Below, piece after piece: positions 36,701 to 45,682 of a DNA stretch of 64,000 nucleotides. A model generated the notes under the pieces. It was not told the origin of the DNA. It worked only from the letters and a program-made list of their open reading frames with translations, and ran no database searches. The DNA is from Cerasicoccus maritimus. Its GTDB lineage: Bacteria; Verrucomicrobiota; Verrucomicrobiia; Opitutales; Cerasicoccaceae. A program made the position numbers and the translations under genes. The stretch is from NCBI GenBank assembly GCA_031296935.1, contig JAVDPD010000007.1, positions 1 to 64,000 on the forward strand. Direction: 5' to 3'. How positions within the stretch are numbered: position 1 is the stretch's first letter; each line of letters begins with the position of its first letter.

Positions 36701-37106
36701 CTTCCCAGGATTCAGCCGGGAAGCGTGGAATGTCGATTTCTTTCCATTGGCCATGACCGTCTTCGTAGGCCAGCTTCATCCCGGCTCCAGGATCACTCAT
36801 GAATAAGCGGATAGTTACCGTCTTCACTTCACCAGGGATGCCGATCGGTTTGATCGGCTCCATGCGGTAGTATTCAAAACCTTTGCCGGAATAGGGGATG
36901 TGCACGCCCATGCCATTTTCGGCTGGTTTCAAATCCGCAGTGACGCGAGTATCACGGCCAGTCTTCCAGTTCTGTGGGGCGAATTGTACAATTTTCTTGG
37001 TCGAGAGCTTGCTTGCGTGTTCACTGATGTCGGCGACTGCGTATTTACATGCCGCTGCCGCAAGACAGAGAACTAAGAATTTGAGTAAGTGTGGAAGTCT
37101 ATTCAT
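33726..37106 (-). CDS. Secreted clan GH-A glycoside hydrolase with CBM9-like C-terminus
   Basis: A protein of about 1126 residues. Start 37106 (MNRLPHLL) is chosen because a hydrophobic signal (KFLVLCLAAAACKYAVA) begins there; a frame 18 codons longer is not used. A beta-rich N-terminal region precedes a TIM barrel with acid/base Glu440 in HWELDNEYA and nucleophile Glu562 in VFITEFGWDT. Beta-sandwich modules follow and a CBM9-like domain closes the protein (WLGWTPDGLWCALEV, MDALELFIDTQND, GYRMEFVIPWEEI). It is probably a secreted endo- or exo-acting enzyme with GH39/GH5-like architecture; the family cannot be fixed. A palindrome (37116-37127) lies just before its start. Another protein with the same TEFG-D-T/SEFGYDT signature is at 58820-62251. 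Confidence 0.75.
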   Translation of the reverse strand: MNRLPHLLKFLVLCLAAAACKYAVADISEHASKLSTKKIVQFAPQNWKTGRDTRVTADLKPAENGMGVHIPYSGKGFEYYRMEPIKPIGIPGEVKTVTIRLFMSDPGAGMKLAYEDGHGQWKEIDIPRFPAESWEDVTLKIPAETVFPISLRGFLFHNYGTRTKKTDVLVAMDNISATTDLANVDSQTGEYLLWKPAAKPKDGYKEVPQTPLFEANFGSSAIGHFFAGTEPELILTLRNWYPQTATVKAHVTVIDESGNQLFEETKQTEVVSSTELRWRPTIDSYGPYRAQLHLDRTNGEPMDLDLRFALAPKPRKLSPEEKLMSPYGMNYHAGHGLFLTPFREAGIVWFRDYAFTWSWLKRAKGKNHNFTGWPGYPGIIDTYNGVGALVMPVLVRSIPKTAIVNGEVTGATPPDREWTAHLADVLSGFPHLTHWELDNEYALKPEVKHAEDKIKWAHYQKYHQTFGDGIAYLGHGELKAVENGRHGVRPDLVEDAIDNGSFANIDVINFHHYCGVEAPELNVRNYNTGGGGRKAGLFGDKVRDLVKVANKDGKEREVFITEFGWDTLAGYIVSEDEQAAYLARAYMMLASCGVDRAFWYWHFDSPTPSLFFDGCGLMTDRREPKPSLCAMAGLTHILPDLDYVGEFNFGPNTQGYVFQQNGKYIASAWNLKVSDEAQRVDFGSGAKLQDLYGNAIQGSSAELNIAPIYAKGIAADSPIMLQTAYAIDSHHYQSVTAGEPASTVLKVCNNRAKPISASIELKLPDSWTAEAGNPVQVNIPTGSEKKFTLKFQPPESEPTGVRPIEIVIKEDGEVIKTLRMQANVLEPYYLEVGSLQATEKTTRISATVTNLGSVTHNPIVSLKLPETWKAISQPVQIQNLEPEAQETVSLDLVWSENIPEGQSANVVVSSPGVSIQAPIPPPVIAIHQVPGKGWFGGQSSQWPKSNHLPNWILGSTHGQADADVWLGWTPDGLWCALEVNDCKVRVTDPTYFWRMDALELFIDTQNDKNADSYGKGDHQFWLVPQPDSNEVYLGQWKRGEEIDETRQDIPLKHSSSSLTENGYRMEFVIPWEEIQGAKPTTDTVWGLNFNLNVKGLNGDREVFWPSVKSDQLTRQPRYWGAVKFLR

Positions 37107-37115
37107 AAAAAGATT

Positions 37116-37127
37116 GGGAATGTTCCC
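37116..37127. promoter_or_regulatory. GntR-type operator site 2
   Basis: Perfect palindrome GGGAAT-GTTCCC-type (GGGAATGTTCCC) only 10 bp upstream of the start at 37106, where a bound repressor would block expression. It would lie inside the coding region if the longer frame were used, supporting the shorter start. Confidence 0.55.
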
Positions 37128-37174
37128 GTTTCTGAAATTGAGAAAGCATCGATTTAACAAGCACTCGAATGGTG

Positions 37175-37906
37175 CTAATTGCTTATCGGGTAGTCAGCCA
37201 ATACCTTGAACTGTATTGGACTGACGTCTCGGGAACCGGATTCTGAGACAAAAATCAGGTATCGGAAATTTTCCGAATGGCGCCACTTGTTTGTGTATAG
37301 CGGTTTAACGCCATCTGGGTCTCGAAGGACAAAGGCTACGGGATACTCCTTACTGGTGTTGAAAGGCTGCTCCAAAAAAATGGTTTTCTTTGGCTTCAGG
37401 TTGATGGTCTGTTCACCGAATTTAGCCAGAAGGTCTTTTTCCGTAAAATTATAAAAGCGGTAACTGCCGTTGGGGTACTGGGCAAAACTGTCTTCGAGGG
37501 CGATGATTTGATATTGGTCTTCATTCTCTACGAAGAAAAGCAATGGCTTTTCGATGCCGATGGGAATGCTTGCTTCTGCGATTGGCTTGTAGATGGTTTC
37601 TCCGTGATCATTTTTGGTTTTGGTGTGGAAGACGACTGGGTTGAGACCAGAATATTCCATGGATTGAGAACGCTGCATGTTGTGTATGCGAAGTGGCACC
37701 ATCTCTTCTCCGTTACGTACATACAGGGCGCTGGAGATCGGTTTATTCCAACTGACACAAGTGAACTCTGTCTGGATGCTCCGACCGTGTTCGGCATTTT
37801 GCGCGTTTAGAAGAGCAGGGCTGAGTATTAACCAAATCAGCGTGATAAATGCATTGAATATAACGTTGCTGTGTAGGAGTGAGTCGCTGTTTTTTCTAAA
37901 TATCAT
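37175..37906 (-). CDS. Secreted protein of unknown function, partner of PilX-like gene
   Basis: A 243-residue protein with a signal-like hydrophobic segment (about residues 14-36, ending LLNAQ). It then has FTCVSWNKPISSALYVRNGEE, PLLFFVENEDQYQIIALEDS, YRFYNFTEKDLL and FVLRDPDGVKPLYTNKW. I recognise this as the recurring small partner found downstream of large PilX-like or pseudopilin-like proteins in verrucomicrobial genomes, but its function is not known. Its start overlaps the stop of the large gene by 11 bp (ATGATATTTAG), so the two are translated together. It lies within the polysaccharide cluster. No enzyme motif is visible. Confidence 0.7.
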   Translation of the reverse strand: MIFRKNSDSLLHSNVIFNAFITLIWLILSPALLNAQNAEHGRSIQTEFTCVSWNKPISSALYVRNGEEMVPLRIHNMQRSQSMEYSGLNPVVFHTKTKNDHGETIYKPIAEASIPIGIEKPLLFFVENEDQYQIIALEDSFAQYPNGSYRFYNFTEKDLLAKFGEQTINLKPKKTIFLEQPFNTSKEYPVAFVLRDPDGVKPLYTNKWRHSENFRYLIFVSESGSRDVSPIQFKVLADYPISN

Positions 37907-40900
37907 CTTGGTCTAACCATCTAAAACTAACCACGACGAAGCGTCGCCCAAAGTTCTTGTTTTGTTCTGAATACTCGTTGGGACTATCCCAAGGGTCATT
38001 CGTGTCTTCCACAAATTCTGGCAATCGTTGAACCGTTGCTTCACACCAGGCACGCGCGGTAATCTCATTGGTCAGCGGATTGGTTACTTCGCCATAGGAG
38101 CGAACGGTAAAGGTATCTGAGCGCACTGACATGTAGGGTGCCAAGGGGGTCAAGAGATCCGCTTGGGTTAGCCAACCAGGTATGCCGGCCGCCGTATTGC
38201 CCAGCGTATTCGCACCTTTATAAGCACTATTAACGTCAGAGCCGGTGTAGGCGTCATCGCCTTGCGCGCGGATCGTGTCATTGATGCCAGATTGCTCAAT
38301 CGCTCTGCTTAGAGCGCCGTTAAGCTGGTGTTCCGCTTGGGTGGATCCCGGACGACGATTGATGAAATCGCCGATGCTTAAAAACGGCCCCCGGTTCTTC
38401 ACTTCCGTAACGATTGCATTTGCGAGCGCATCTATCGCTTGGTCGTCTAGTTGTAGTGGTTCGCTCCAATCGTCCGGCCCGGATGAATCATCGCCCCCCT
38501 TGCTGATCGGGAGCGCAAATCTTGAGTACAGTGCGCCGACAGCGGTTTCTGTTATAATGTCATCACCGTCGTAATAGCTGAATTCACGATCTAGATTTGA
38601 GGATAGAAACGCCTTCCAGGCATCGACTGAGGTCGAATTAACATTGAAGCCACCCTTGGGCGCAAAGTAGGCAGCGGTTTTAAGGTAGCCGTCAGTCTTC
38701 GATAAATCCTGAACCATACCACCGTAGTCTTTCAGCGAATCGATGTATGTGAAGCGCTCATTTGGCGTTCGCGGTGGGCGGCTTTCGCTGATAGCTTCGT
38801 TGTATTCAAGCTGTAGGTGTTCCGGCACAGTGTCCTGATCTGTATCGGGCGCTATGCTTGAGAAAAAGAACGAGTCAAACAGCGATTCGTTACTCAGGAA
38901 GGAAATGTCATAGAGCGATGGAGTGAACCCTGAAGTGCCAATCTGCTTTTGTAGCGTGGTGTCGGATGTTTCAAAATATGGTGAGGCCTGTGAATTGCCA
39001 ATTGCGTTGCGTGGCAGGTAAGCACTCAGGCTGATATTGGCGTGTTGCAGGCTGCCGAGTGACCATAACGGCGTGGTGGGAATTTCCTGCAGTACTGCGC
39101 GAGTTGATCCATCGCTTGCAGAGTAATTGTAGCCGAAGTATACATTACCGTCGCTGTTAAGTGTCGATTCCGGACGTATGGTATTATACGACGGGCTTCC
39201 GGACATCGGATGAACAAATACCTGGTTGCGGTCCGGCGTCAGGCTTCCTCCTTGGAACGCAGGCCCGAGTGGGGCGAATGGATTGGTGTTTCCCAGCATT
39301 TCCATTGGTGAGCCATCAGTGGAGTTAGCGGGATTGAGCCGCACTTCCACCGCCATAAAAGGGTAGACCCCGCCGGAAAATGCTATGGCAGTTGGCGAAA
39401 TTTGAAGACCATTGATTCCGGAATCAAAAACCTCCTGAACGCCATCTGGGTCACTGAATGATGCCCCAATTGAGCGTAGCTCGTAGTCGTCGTTTTCGCG
39501 ATTGCCACCTTCAGCAATGCTCTCGGTATCGGTAAGTAAGTAGTCGCCGAAGCCAATGTTCTCAATGCTGCTGCTAAAGTTCATTGTTTTGGTGCTATTG
39601 TTTAGCTTAGCGCCATTTTGATTGGTCCAGTAGACACGCTCGATGGTGATTGGGTAGCTGGAGGGAATGTTGTCGATTTGGCTATACTGATCCACTCCGG
39701 TATCCGGATTTTTGTATTTATCAGCCCGAGTAGTTTCTGCGGTTCGGTAGATCAGAAGCCCACCACTTTCGTGCCAACCTTCCTCGAGAAACAGTGCTCC
39801 CCCCTGCTTCATTACATAGCCAAGATGATGCTGGTCTTGAGGGCTGAAGATTTTTAACTCGCCTGGTTTTAAAACCGTTGGCTCGGAGCCGTCTGGACCA
39901 TTACCGATGAGAAATTCCAAATAACTGTAGAAGTCGTTTACTTGGTTGCCGTGATTGTCATAGGCCGGGTTGCTGGCCCCCAACATGAATTCGAGCGGAG
40001 CCAAAAAACTTCGATAGGCGCTTCCATTGGGGAGAGGCTCAGGCCAAGATAGTTCAAAGGACATGGTAGGCTTTTCCCAGGAAACCTTGTATGCATTAAA
40101 CGAGATGCTGGTGTTGTATGGATTCCATACAACGGCGATAGGTTGAATAATTAAGGCATTTATCTCTTCCGGTCCAGTAACATCCAATTCGTAGTTCCAT
40201 GAGTTTGCGGTCACGGGATTGCCGTATTTATCACGTTTTATTCTCACCTGTTCACTCGGTGTTGTCTGAGCAAAACCGAAAACCAGAAATAATCTCACCG
40301 CTATGGGGGCTACTTCGTGTTGAGTTAATCTAGGTACGTCGACTTCATCTTCATCAGGCGGATCGACGCGGGTGTTTACGTTGTTATTACCACTTTTGAC
40401 GTCCCCGTTGTAGCGATAGTTCATAACATTGACCAGGCCTGAGAAGCGACCTTCTTTGCCTTCTTCGTTCACTGCATTGAAATCCACGGTGTTGGGGCGG
40501 TAAGGTTGCGCCGGAATCGTAGGATTTTCTTCCACGTCATCGACTTTTTTGTAAAGGTTGTAATAGCTCCTCAGGAAATGCCAAGTAGGACCCCGGATGA
40601 AGGCATTGCTAGCGACTGCCGGGGCAGGGTGTTTGAAGAGATAGCTTACCTGAGTGCCGGTGAACGCATCGATGTAGCTGGAACCGTCTGTGGGCGGCTT
40701 ATCTTCACGGGTTGACTCATCGCCGCCATAAGGGGTGGTCTCAAAGTCGTCGTCATCAAGCTCAAACAAAAGGTTCAAATCCTTTTTCAGTCCGCCATTG
40801 AGCACATCCGTTTGCAGAATGATAGAGCCCATGTTCAGGTCGTGGAAATTTTCCTGGAGCAAATCATGCCATGCATCGGGAGTGTTGGGTAAATATTCAC

Positions 40901-41792
40901 CATCGACATGGCTGATGTCTTGATAGGACATTAGGCGTGCAAAGTCTTTTGCGAGATCGGGGACGGTGAGATCGTATCCTTGCCAATTATCTAATGCGTT
41001 GACGCCAACGCGCTCGGGTGCCGTAAGGGAATAACGTGAGGTCATTGAGTCAGAGGGATCCGCTTGTGTTGGATCGCTATACCTGTCGTCTACTAGGTTT
41101 AGCGGTGCCTTTTGCCCTTCATCTGCGATCCAATACGCGTAGTTTCCATTGGAGGTCGTTCCCGACTGTCCATCTGCAATGATGGGCACTTTCGGTGCCA
41201 TGACAAACCGGTCTTCGTGATCTGCGCCGACCGAATTACCGCCAACTAGAAGCGCGACATCTTCATCAATTGGTTCACCTTGGGCAAGGTTGAGGTTGAT
41301 ATCTGGCACCTGCTGTGCGTCGCTATCCAAACCAGATACGAGCCAAGAAAGGTGGCGCTCATTTGGATTATTCATCCATGTCATTTTATCCTGCCAGAGT
41401 GGATCACTCGGATCGGTTGCATTCAGGTTTTCTGTGTCCCAAACACCAATCCAAAAGCGCCGAGGATCGTCGTCTGCGAGTTGTAGGGTAGTGCTATCGT
41501 TTTCCTTCTTAAACACTGAGGCCGGTGCGCTCACTCGTTGGTCGGGCCCCATCTCTTTCTGAAGACTGCCCAAGGCGACTTGGAAGCCAAATAGTGCGTT
41601 CTGCCGGGCTTTCGTGAGTTGCGTATGGTTTATGGCGGTTTGGGTTTCGATGCGAACCACGGTAGCCATCGAGAGCAAAAGGAGAACGATGAGCCCCATG
41701 AAAGATAGGGCGATAACCAGTGCAAACCCACTGGAGTGTGAGCATGAGGAGGGCGTATTATTTGAGGGTGGCCTGCTTTTCTTTATTAACAT
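37896..41792 (-). CDS. Giant PilX-like/pseudopilin-associated secreted protein
   Basis: A protein of about 1298 residues with a prepilin-like N-terminal anchor: basic leader, then GFALVIALSFMGLIVLLLLSMA and TKARQNALFGFQVALGSLQ, as in PilX-like minor pilins and the verrucomicrobial cassette type-A proteins. The rest is a large soluble domain with DXD-rich repeats and no recognised catalytic motif. Start 41792 (ATG, MLIKKSRPP) is preferred to a TTG 25 codons upstream, though neither has a clear ribosome site. It overlaps the small partner gene at 37906 by 11 bp. The pair sits between a BNR_4 gene and a secreted GH in one leftward run. A role in assembly of pilus-like surface structures is inferred only from the N-terminus. 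Confidence 0.65.
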   Translation of the reverse strand: MLIKKSRPPSNNTPSSCSHSSGFALVIALSFMGLIVLLLLSMATVVRIETQTAINHTQLTKARQNALFGFQVALGSLQKEMGPDQRVSAPASVFKKENDSTTLQLADDDPRRFWIGVWDTENLNATDPSDPLWQDKMTWMNNPNERHLSWLVSGLDSDAQQVPDINLNLAQGEPIDEDVALLVGGNSVGADHEDRFVMAPKVPIIADGQSGTTSNGNYAYWIADEGQKAPLNLVDDRYSDPTQADPSDSMTSRYSLTAPERVGVNALDNWQGYDLTVPDLAKDFARLMSYQDISHVDGEYLPNTPDAWHDLLQENFHDLNMGSIILQTDVLNGGLKKDLNLLFELDDDDFETTPYGGDESTREDKPPTDGSSYIDAFTGTQVSYLFKHPAPAVASNAFIRGPTWHFLRSYYNLYKKVDDVEENPTIPAQPYRPNTVDFNAVNEEGKEGRFSGLVNVMNYRYNGDVKSGNNNVNTRVDPPDEDEVDVPRLTQHEVAPIAVRLFLVFGFAQTTPSEQVRIKRDKYGNPVTANSWNYELDVTGPEEINALIIQPIAVVWNPYNTSISFNAYKVSWEKPTMSFELSWPEPLPNGSAYRSFLAPLEFMLGASNPAYDNHGNQVNDFYSYLEFLIGNGPDGSEPTVLKPGELKIFSPQDQHHLGYVMKQGGALFLEEGWHESGGLLIYRTAETTRADKYKNPDTGVDQYSQIDNIPSSYPITIERVYWTNQNGAKLNNSTKTMNFSSSIENIGFGDYLLTDTESIAEGGNRENDDYELRSIGASFSDPDGVQEVFDSGINGLQISPTAIAFSGGVYPFMAVEVRLNPANSTDGSPMEMLGNTNPFAPLGPAFQGGSLTPDRNQVFVHPMSGSPSYNTIRPESTLNSDGNVYFGYNYSASDGSTRAVLQEIPTTPLWSLGSLQHANISLSAYLPRNAIGNSQASPYFETSDTTLQKQIGTSGFTPSLYDISFLSNESLFDSFFFSSIAPDTDQDTVPEHLQLEYNEAISESRPPRTPNERFTYIDSLKDYGGMVQDLSKTDGYLKTAAYFAPKGGFNVNSTSVDAWKAFLSSNLDREFSYYDGDDIITETAVGALYSRFALPISKGGDDSSGPDDWSEPLQLDDQAIDALANAIVTEVKNRGPFLSIGDFINRRPGSTQAEHQLNGALSRAIEQSGINDTIRAQGDDAYTGSDVNSAYKGANTLGNTAAGIPGWLTQADLLTPLAPYMSVRSDTFTVRSYGEVTNPLTNEITARAWCEATVQRLPEFVEDTNDPWDSPNEYSEQNKNFGRRFVVVSFRWLDQDDI

Positions 41793-41947
41793 GGGGGTAT
41801 ATAGACTTTTGCTGGTTACAGCGCAGAGCTTTTTCGCGAGGCTAGCTATCAGCGAATAATTGAGCAACCATCATCTGATTGAGGACCGTTTTAACCGATA
41901 TGATAATGATTGTCTGCTTGGGCGTTAATTTTCGCGCAATCTATGGA

Positions 41948-43282
41948 CTACGGCATTTTGCTGATATTTTGAAAGTTGCGATCCGTGAAATATAGGTCAA
42001 CTTGACTGAACGAGTCGGTGTTGCCGCTACACCAGAAGGCGTAAAAGTCTTCGTTAGAGTTTGATGGTCGGCGCACATAGGACTGATTGTGGACACTGTT
42101 CTGAGTCAATTGGGCTGTTTTCACCCACGAATTTCCGGGGAATATGCTTTCCCAGACGGCGATTTCTCCGCCTTGTCCCCAATGCTGTGGCCCGGCCTCG
42201 GTAGGGCCGATCACTCGCCATAGTTGGCCCTCCACATAGAGGGAGCCTGAGTCATAGTTATGAGAAGATTGGGTAATGAGATTAAACTGCCATTCTTCGC
42301 CATCCCAGTGTGCTATTTCCCATTGTCGAGGGTCACCTTTGGGACCGGCGTGGCAATGCGCACTCGTTAGGCATAGGATGATTGGGTTACCCAAGTGGTC
42401 GAAATTAATGTCTTTGACATAAACTAGCCGACCTTCAGCACTGAAGTTTTTTATTCTGCTTGGGTGGTCCTCTGCGGTAATCGGCAATTCAATATTCTTC
42501 CCATCCACCGTTTGCCAAGTGGCACCAAAGTCGTGGCTTTCGATGTAGTATAAATCGGTGCGCAGATCACAATCTCCGCCCGGGTGGCGATTGAACGCCG
42601 TCGCGATCCGAGAGCCTCGCTGTTCACTGATTTGGTAATGGCCGCCTATGCCAGCCAGTTTTGTTGGTGGGGTCCATTCGCGGCCATTACGGCTGGTACT
42701 GAAGTAAAGTTCCCTCAGGCCGGTATACATGGTGTAAAGATGAAGGAATCCCTTTCCCTCGATCCACCAGGGCTGTGGATAGGTGAACTCTGAGGTGTGG
42801 ATGTGCTCAAAGTCATCGATCGACTCTGGTATTGTACTGCGATAAATTTGACCTAACCGTCCACCAGCGCCACGGCCTGATATGAAGACCCAGATGTGCC
42901 CAGATTCATCCAATGATATCGATGGGTTGTCATGGGGGTCGTCGACGCCATCTTTATCGTGGACTACTTTTGGTGTAAGCAATTGACGAGAATCATGATC
43001 GTAGGCACCAATCATACAGAGCAAATGGCGCTCATTTGGAGCCCGTGTTCCGCCATAAACGAAAAAGGTTTTGTTGGCATTTCGGCAATAGACGGCAAGT
43101 GGTCGGTGCTTCATCGTGTATGTTGCCAACCCTCCCGAATATTTAGAGCCGTACTCGTTGCGTTGCCCGAGATCGAACCAGATGCCATGATAGCCGGATG
43201 GTTGAGCCGATGGTGACGGTTGATGGCTCCCTTGTCGTTTTTGATTTATTTCCATGATGGTAGGGGCAATTGATGCGTTCAC
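41948..43282 (-). CDS. BNR_4-family beta-propeller protein (PL24/PL25-like)
   Basis: A 444-residue beta-propeller of the BNR_4 type: GYHGIWFDLGQRNEYGSKYSGG at the start (only a part is diagnostic), FFVYGGTRAPNERHLL, the HDNPSI-like His segment and YTMYTGLRELYFSTS. This family includes the seven-bladed ulvan lyases PL24/PL25, and a related cut of a uronate polymer is possible. No signal peptide is visible, which argues for a cytoplasmic enzyme or sensor. The start is uncertain: GTG at 43282, with AAGG 13 bp upstream, or ATG at 43255. It follows the second permease gene by 8 bp, so it belongs to the transporter operon. Catalytic residues are not proven. Confidence 0.7.
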   Translation of the reverse strand: MNASIAPTIMEINQKRQGSHQPSPSAQPSGYHGIWFDLGQRNEYGSKYSGGLATYTMKHRPLAVYCRNANKTFFVYGGTRAPNERHLLCMIGAYDHDSRQLLTPKVVHDKDGVDDPHDNPSISLDESGHIWVFISGRGAGGRLGQIYRSTIPESIDDFEHIHTSEFTYPQPWWIEGKGFLHLYTMYTGLRELYFSTSRNGREWTPPTKLAGIGGHYQISEQRGSRIATAFNRHPGGDCDLRTDLYYIESHDFGATWQTVDGKNIELPITAEDHPSRIKNFSAEGRLVYVKDINFDHLGNPIILCLTSAHCHAGPKGDPRQWEIAHWDGEEWQFNLITQSSHNYDSGSLYVEGQLWRVIGPTEAGPQHWGQGGEIAVWESIFPGNSWVKTAQLTQNSVHNQSYVRRPSNSNEDFYAFWCSGNTDSFSQVDLYFTDRNFQNISKMP

Positions 43283-43290
43283 AAAATTAG

Positions 43291-44130
43291 TTAACCTTTC
43301 ACAGCCCCGGCAGAGAGGCCTTTGACGAAAAATTTCATCGAGAAAACAAAGATAATCAGCAGTGGGACCGAACTGATTGCGTAGCCAGCCATCAGTTGTC
43401 CATATTGCTTTACATACTCGCCGTCCAAACGGAACAAGCCCACTGGAATCGTCAGTAGCTGGTCATCACGTAAGAGCAGAAGGGGAAGGATGGTGTTATT
43501 CCACGAATGTAGAAAATCCATAATACAGGTCACCGATATGATTGACGCAGACAGCGGCAGGATGATGTGTCGAATTTGCTGTAGATGGCCGGCACCGTCT
43601 AACTGAGCGGATTCAAACAGTTCTTTAGGGATGTCTTCGATGAAATTTCGCAGAATGAAGACTCCGGCGACTTGTCCACTCACTGACGCCATCAGGACCA
43701 GTGCCCAAAGGCTGTTCACTAGTCCCATCCTGCGCAGTAAGTCAAAGAGAGTGACGAGTGCCGCTACGGTGCCGGGAAGAAACATTGTGGCCATCACCAA
43801 GTAGAAGATGATGTTCTTCCCCGGGAAATTGTAGCGTGCTATGGCGTAAGCGCACATCAGCACAATGATCAGTGTGATCCCGGTTCCCAGGAAGGAGACG
43901 AAAATCGAATTGCAAATATAGCCGCTAACATTGTTCCAGCCTACTGCCCAGTTTTCCCAGCGCCAATCCGCGAGACTGTCGAAGAACCATGGATTTGCGA
44001 GGAACTGCTCATTGCTTTTGAAACTAACGACGAGCATGACATAGAGTGGGAAGAACGCGAAGATAAGAATGAACGCGAGATACCCCAGCTTTACAACTTC
44101 GCCGAGTGCATGTTGAATTTGTGTACGCAT
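43291..44130 (-). CDS. ABC sugar permease (MalG/MsmG type)
   Basis: A 279-residue inner-membrane permease with six predicted membrane helices, the second subunit of a carbohydrate ABC importer. The cytoplasmic coupling loop (EAA-type) reads FESAQLDGAGHLQQIRHIILPL at about residues 190-212, where only the ESAQLDG part is diagnostic. Length is normal. It lies 20 bp after the MalF-like gene and 8 bp before the BNR_4 gene, in one leftward transcript. The ATPase is probably MsmX at 28065-29189. Confidence 0.93.
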   Translation of the reverse strand: MRTQIQHALGEVVKLGYLAFILIFAFFPLYVMLVVSFKSNEQFLANPWFFDSLADWRWENWAVGWNNVSGYICNSIFVSFLGTGITLIIVLMCAYAIARYNFPGKNIIFYLVMATMFLPGTVAALVTLFDLLRRMGLVNSLWALVLMASVSGQVAGVFILRNFIEDIPKELFESAQLDGAGHLQQIRHIILPLSASIISVTCIMDFLHSWNNTILPLLLLRDDQLLTIPVGLFRLDGEYVKQYGQLMAGYAISSVPLLIIFVFSMKFFVKGLSAGAVKG

Positions 44131-44150
44131 GAGTGAGTCTGAAAAGTCGT

Positions 44151-45650
44151 TTATTTATCTACCTTGACGTATTTCTGGTAGACGATGGTGAGGAGCAAAA
44201 TGATCACGAAAAGAACCATGCCCAAGGCGCATGCGTAGCCAAAGCGACCTTCGCTGAATGCAGAGCTAAACATATACAAGCCAGGCACCATCCCTTTGCC
44301 CCCTGGGCCACCATCTGGGCCTAGGAGGATGAGGAAAATCTCATACATCGTCAGTGTGCCAATGGTCATGAAGATGAGGTTGATCCGCACCTGCGTCATG
44401 ATCAACGGCAACTCGATCTTGAAGATCATGCCAATAGGGCTGACGCCATCGAGTCTGGCTGCCTCGTAAACATCCTGAGAGATGTTTTGCAAGCCGGACA
44501 GGTAGATGAGGACGCCGACAGTGCCCACCCACGGGAAGCCCCAAAATAGTATTGCAGGAATGACGAGGTCTTTGTTGCCAAGCCAAGCTGGTGTTCCTTC
44601 CTTAAACTGTTCGATTGGCTGAGTCCAAATGTTACCGAGAAAGATGATAAATATTCCGGTTCCAATTAGAAAGAGCGATAGGATGCGGAAGTAGGGGCGG
44701 GCTTCATACTCGTCTTTTCGCGAGCGGATTACTTCAACTAGCACTAAGGTTGCCAGTAAGCATACAGGTAGTCGCCAGAGCTCCGCGTGAAAGACTGCGA
44801 CCCCTGCTAAGAGCAAAAATGGCCAGGCGATCCAAGCGCTACCCATGCGTTTGGCGCACCAAAGCATCCATGCGACGACTAGTCCAATAATGCTTAACAC
44901 ATATAGTGTGTTTGGCGAAGGATTGATCAACTGGGCAAGCGGTAAGATTAAGGCACCCGCCATGAGTGTGGCGTAGTCTCCCCAACGGTTTCTATCGAGT
45001 TCTTTGCGGCGACTGGCGGCAAAAATGAATGCACCAAGTAGAATCAAACCACCAACGCTTCCGAAAACTGGATCGACGAATTGAGTCTGTAGTGGGGCTA
45101 ACTTTAGGGAAAGCGCTGGCATGGCGGTGTCCATCCAGTTTAAGAATTCCATGCCTCCACTTGCATTGAGAAACCGGTTTACCAAACCAAAATCCGGATC
45201 ATAGAAGCTCTTCCAAATGAGTAGAAAGATCATTGATGGAATGATCATTGGCACGACAAAGCAAACCTGAGTGAAGTATCTGAGTCTATCGCTTTTTATT
45301 CTGTTCAGTGCTATGGCTGCCAAAATCCCAGGCCACAACTTGATGAGGTTGGCTACCAGTAGGATGCCGACTAGCTGAAAGGACTGCCAGAACACCGGAT
45401 CGCTAAAGGCCTCAACAAAGTTTCTCAGTCCGATAAATTCGCGTACGGACGGAGGCTGCCAGCGGAAAAACGACATTAGGAATACGTCAATTTTCGGATA
45501 GTAGCTAAAAATCAATAATGATATCGAGGTGGGAAGAACCAAGCCATACAGCGCCAGGAGTAGTTTACCCTTTTGGATAAACTTGGTGCGCATCCGTCTT
45601 CGGTTATCGAGAGATGAAGGCATCGACGAATTTTCGTTGATTTGAGACAT
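44151..45650 (-). CDS. ABC sugar permease (MalF/MsmF type) with large insertion
   Basis: A 499-residue permease, about 200 residues longer than a usual MsmF/UgpA subunit. The first half (FSYYPKIDVFLMSFFRW, then VCFVVPMIIPSMIFLLIWKSFY) and the C-terminal half (EAA loop YEAARLDGVSPIGMIFKIEL) match the family. Between about residues 175 and 365 is an extra hydrophobic region with roughly four to five more membrane segments (LILLGAFIFAAS, LYVLSIIGLVVAWMLW, LLLAGVAVF). This is larger than even the MalF periplasmic loop of enterics and unlike it in character. It pairs with the MalG-like subunit downstream. The extension may create an extra membrane domain of unknown function. Confidence 0.88.
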   Translation of the reverse strand: MSQINENSSMPSSLDNRRRMRTKFIQKGKLLLALYGLVLPTSISLLIFSYYPKIDVFLMSFFRWQPPSVREFIGLRNFVEAFSDPVFWQSFQLVGILLVANLIKLWPGILAAIALNRIKSDRLRYFTQVCFVVPMIIPSMIFLLIWKSFYDPDFGLVNRFLNASGGMEFLNWMDTAMPALSLKLAPLQTQFVDPVFGSVGGLILLGAFIFAASRRKELDRNRWGDYATLMAGALILPLAQLINPSPNTLYVLSIIGLVVAWMLWCAKRMGSAWIAWPFLLLAGVAVFHAELWRLPVCLLATLVLVEVIRSRKDEYEARPYFRILSLFLIGTGIFIIFLGNIWTQPIEQFKEGTPAWLGNKDLVIPAILFWGFPWVGTVGVLIYLSGLQNISQDVYEAARLDGVSPIGMIFKIELPLIMTQVRINLIFMTIGTLTMYEIFLILLGPDGGPGGKGMVPGLYMFSSAFSEGRFGYACALGMVLFVIILLLTIVYQKYVKVDK

Positions 45651-45682
45651 GTGAGTGAATCGATTCGTATGTGGCTACGGGG

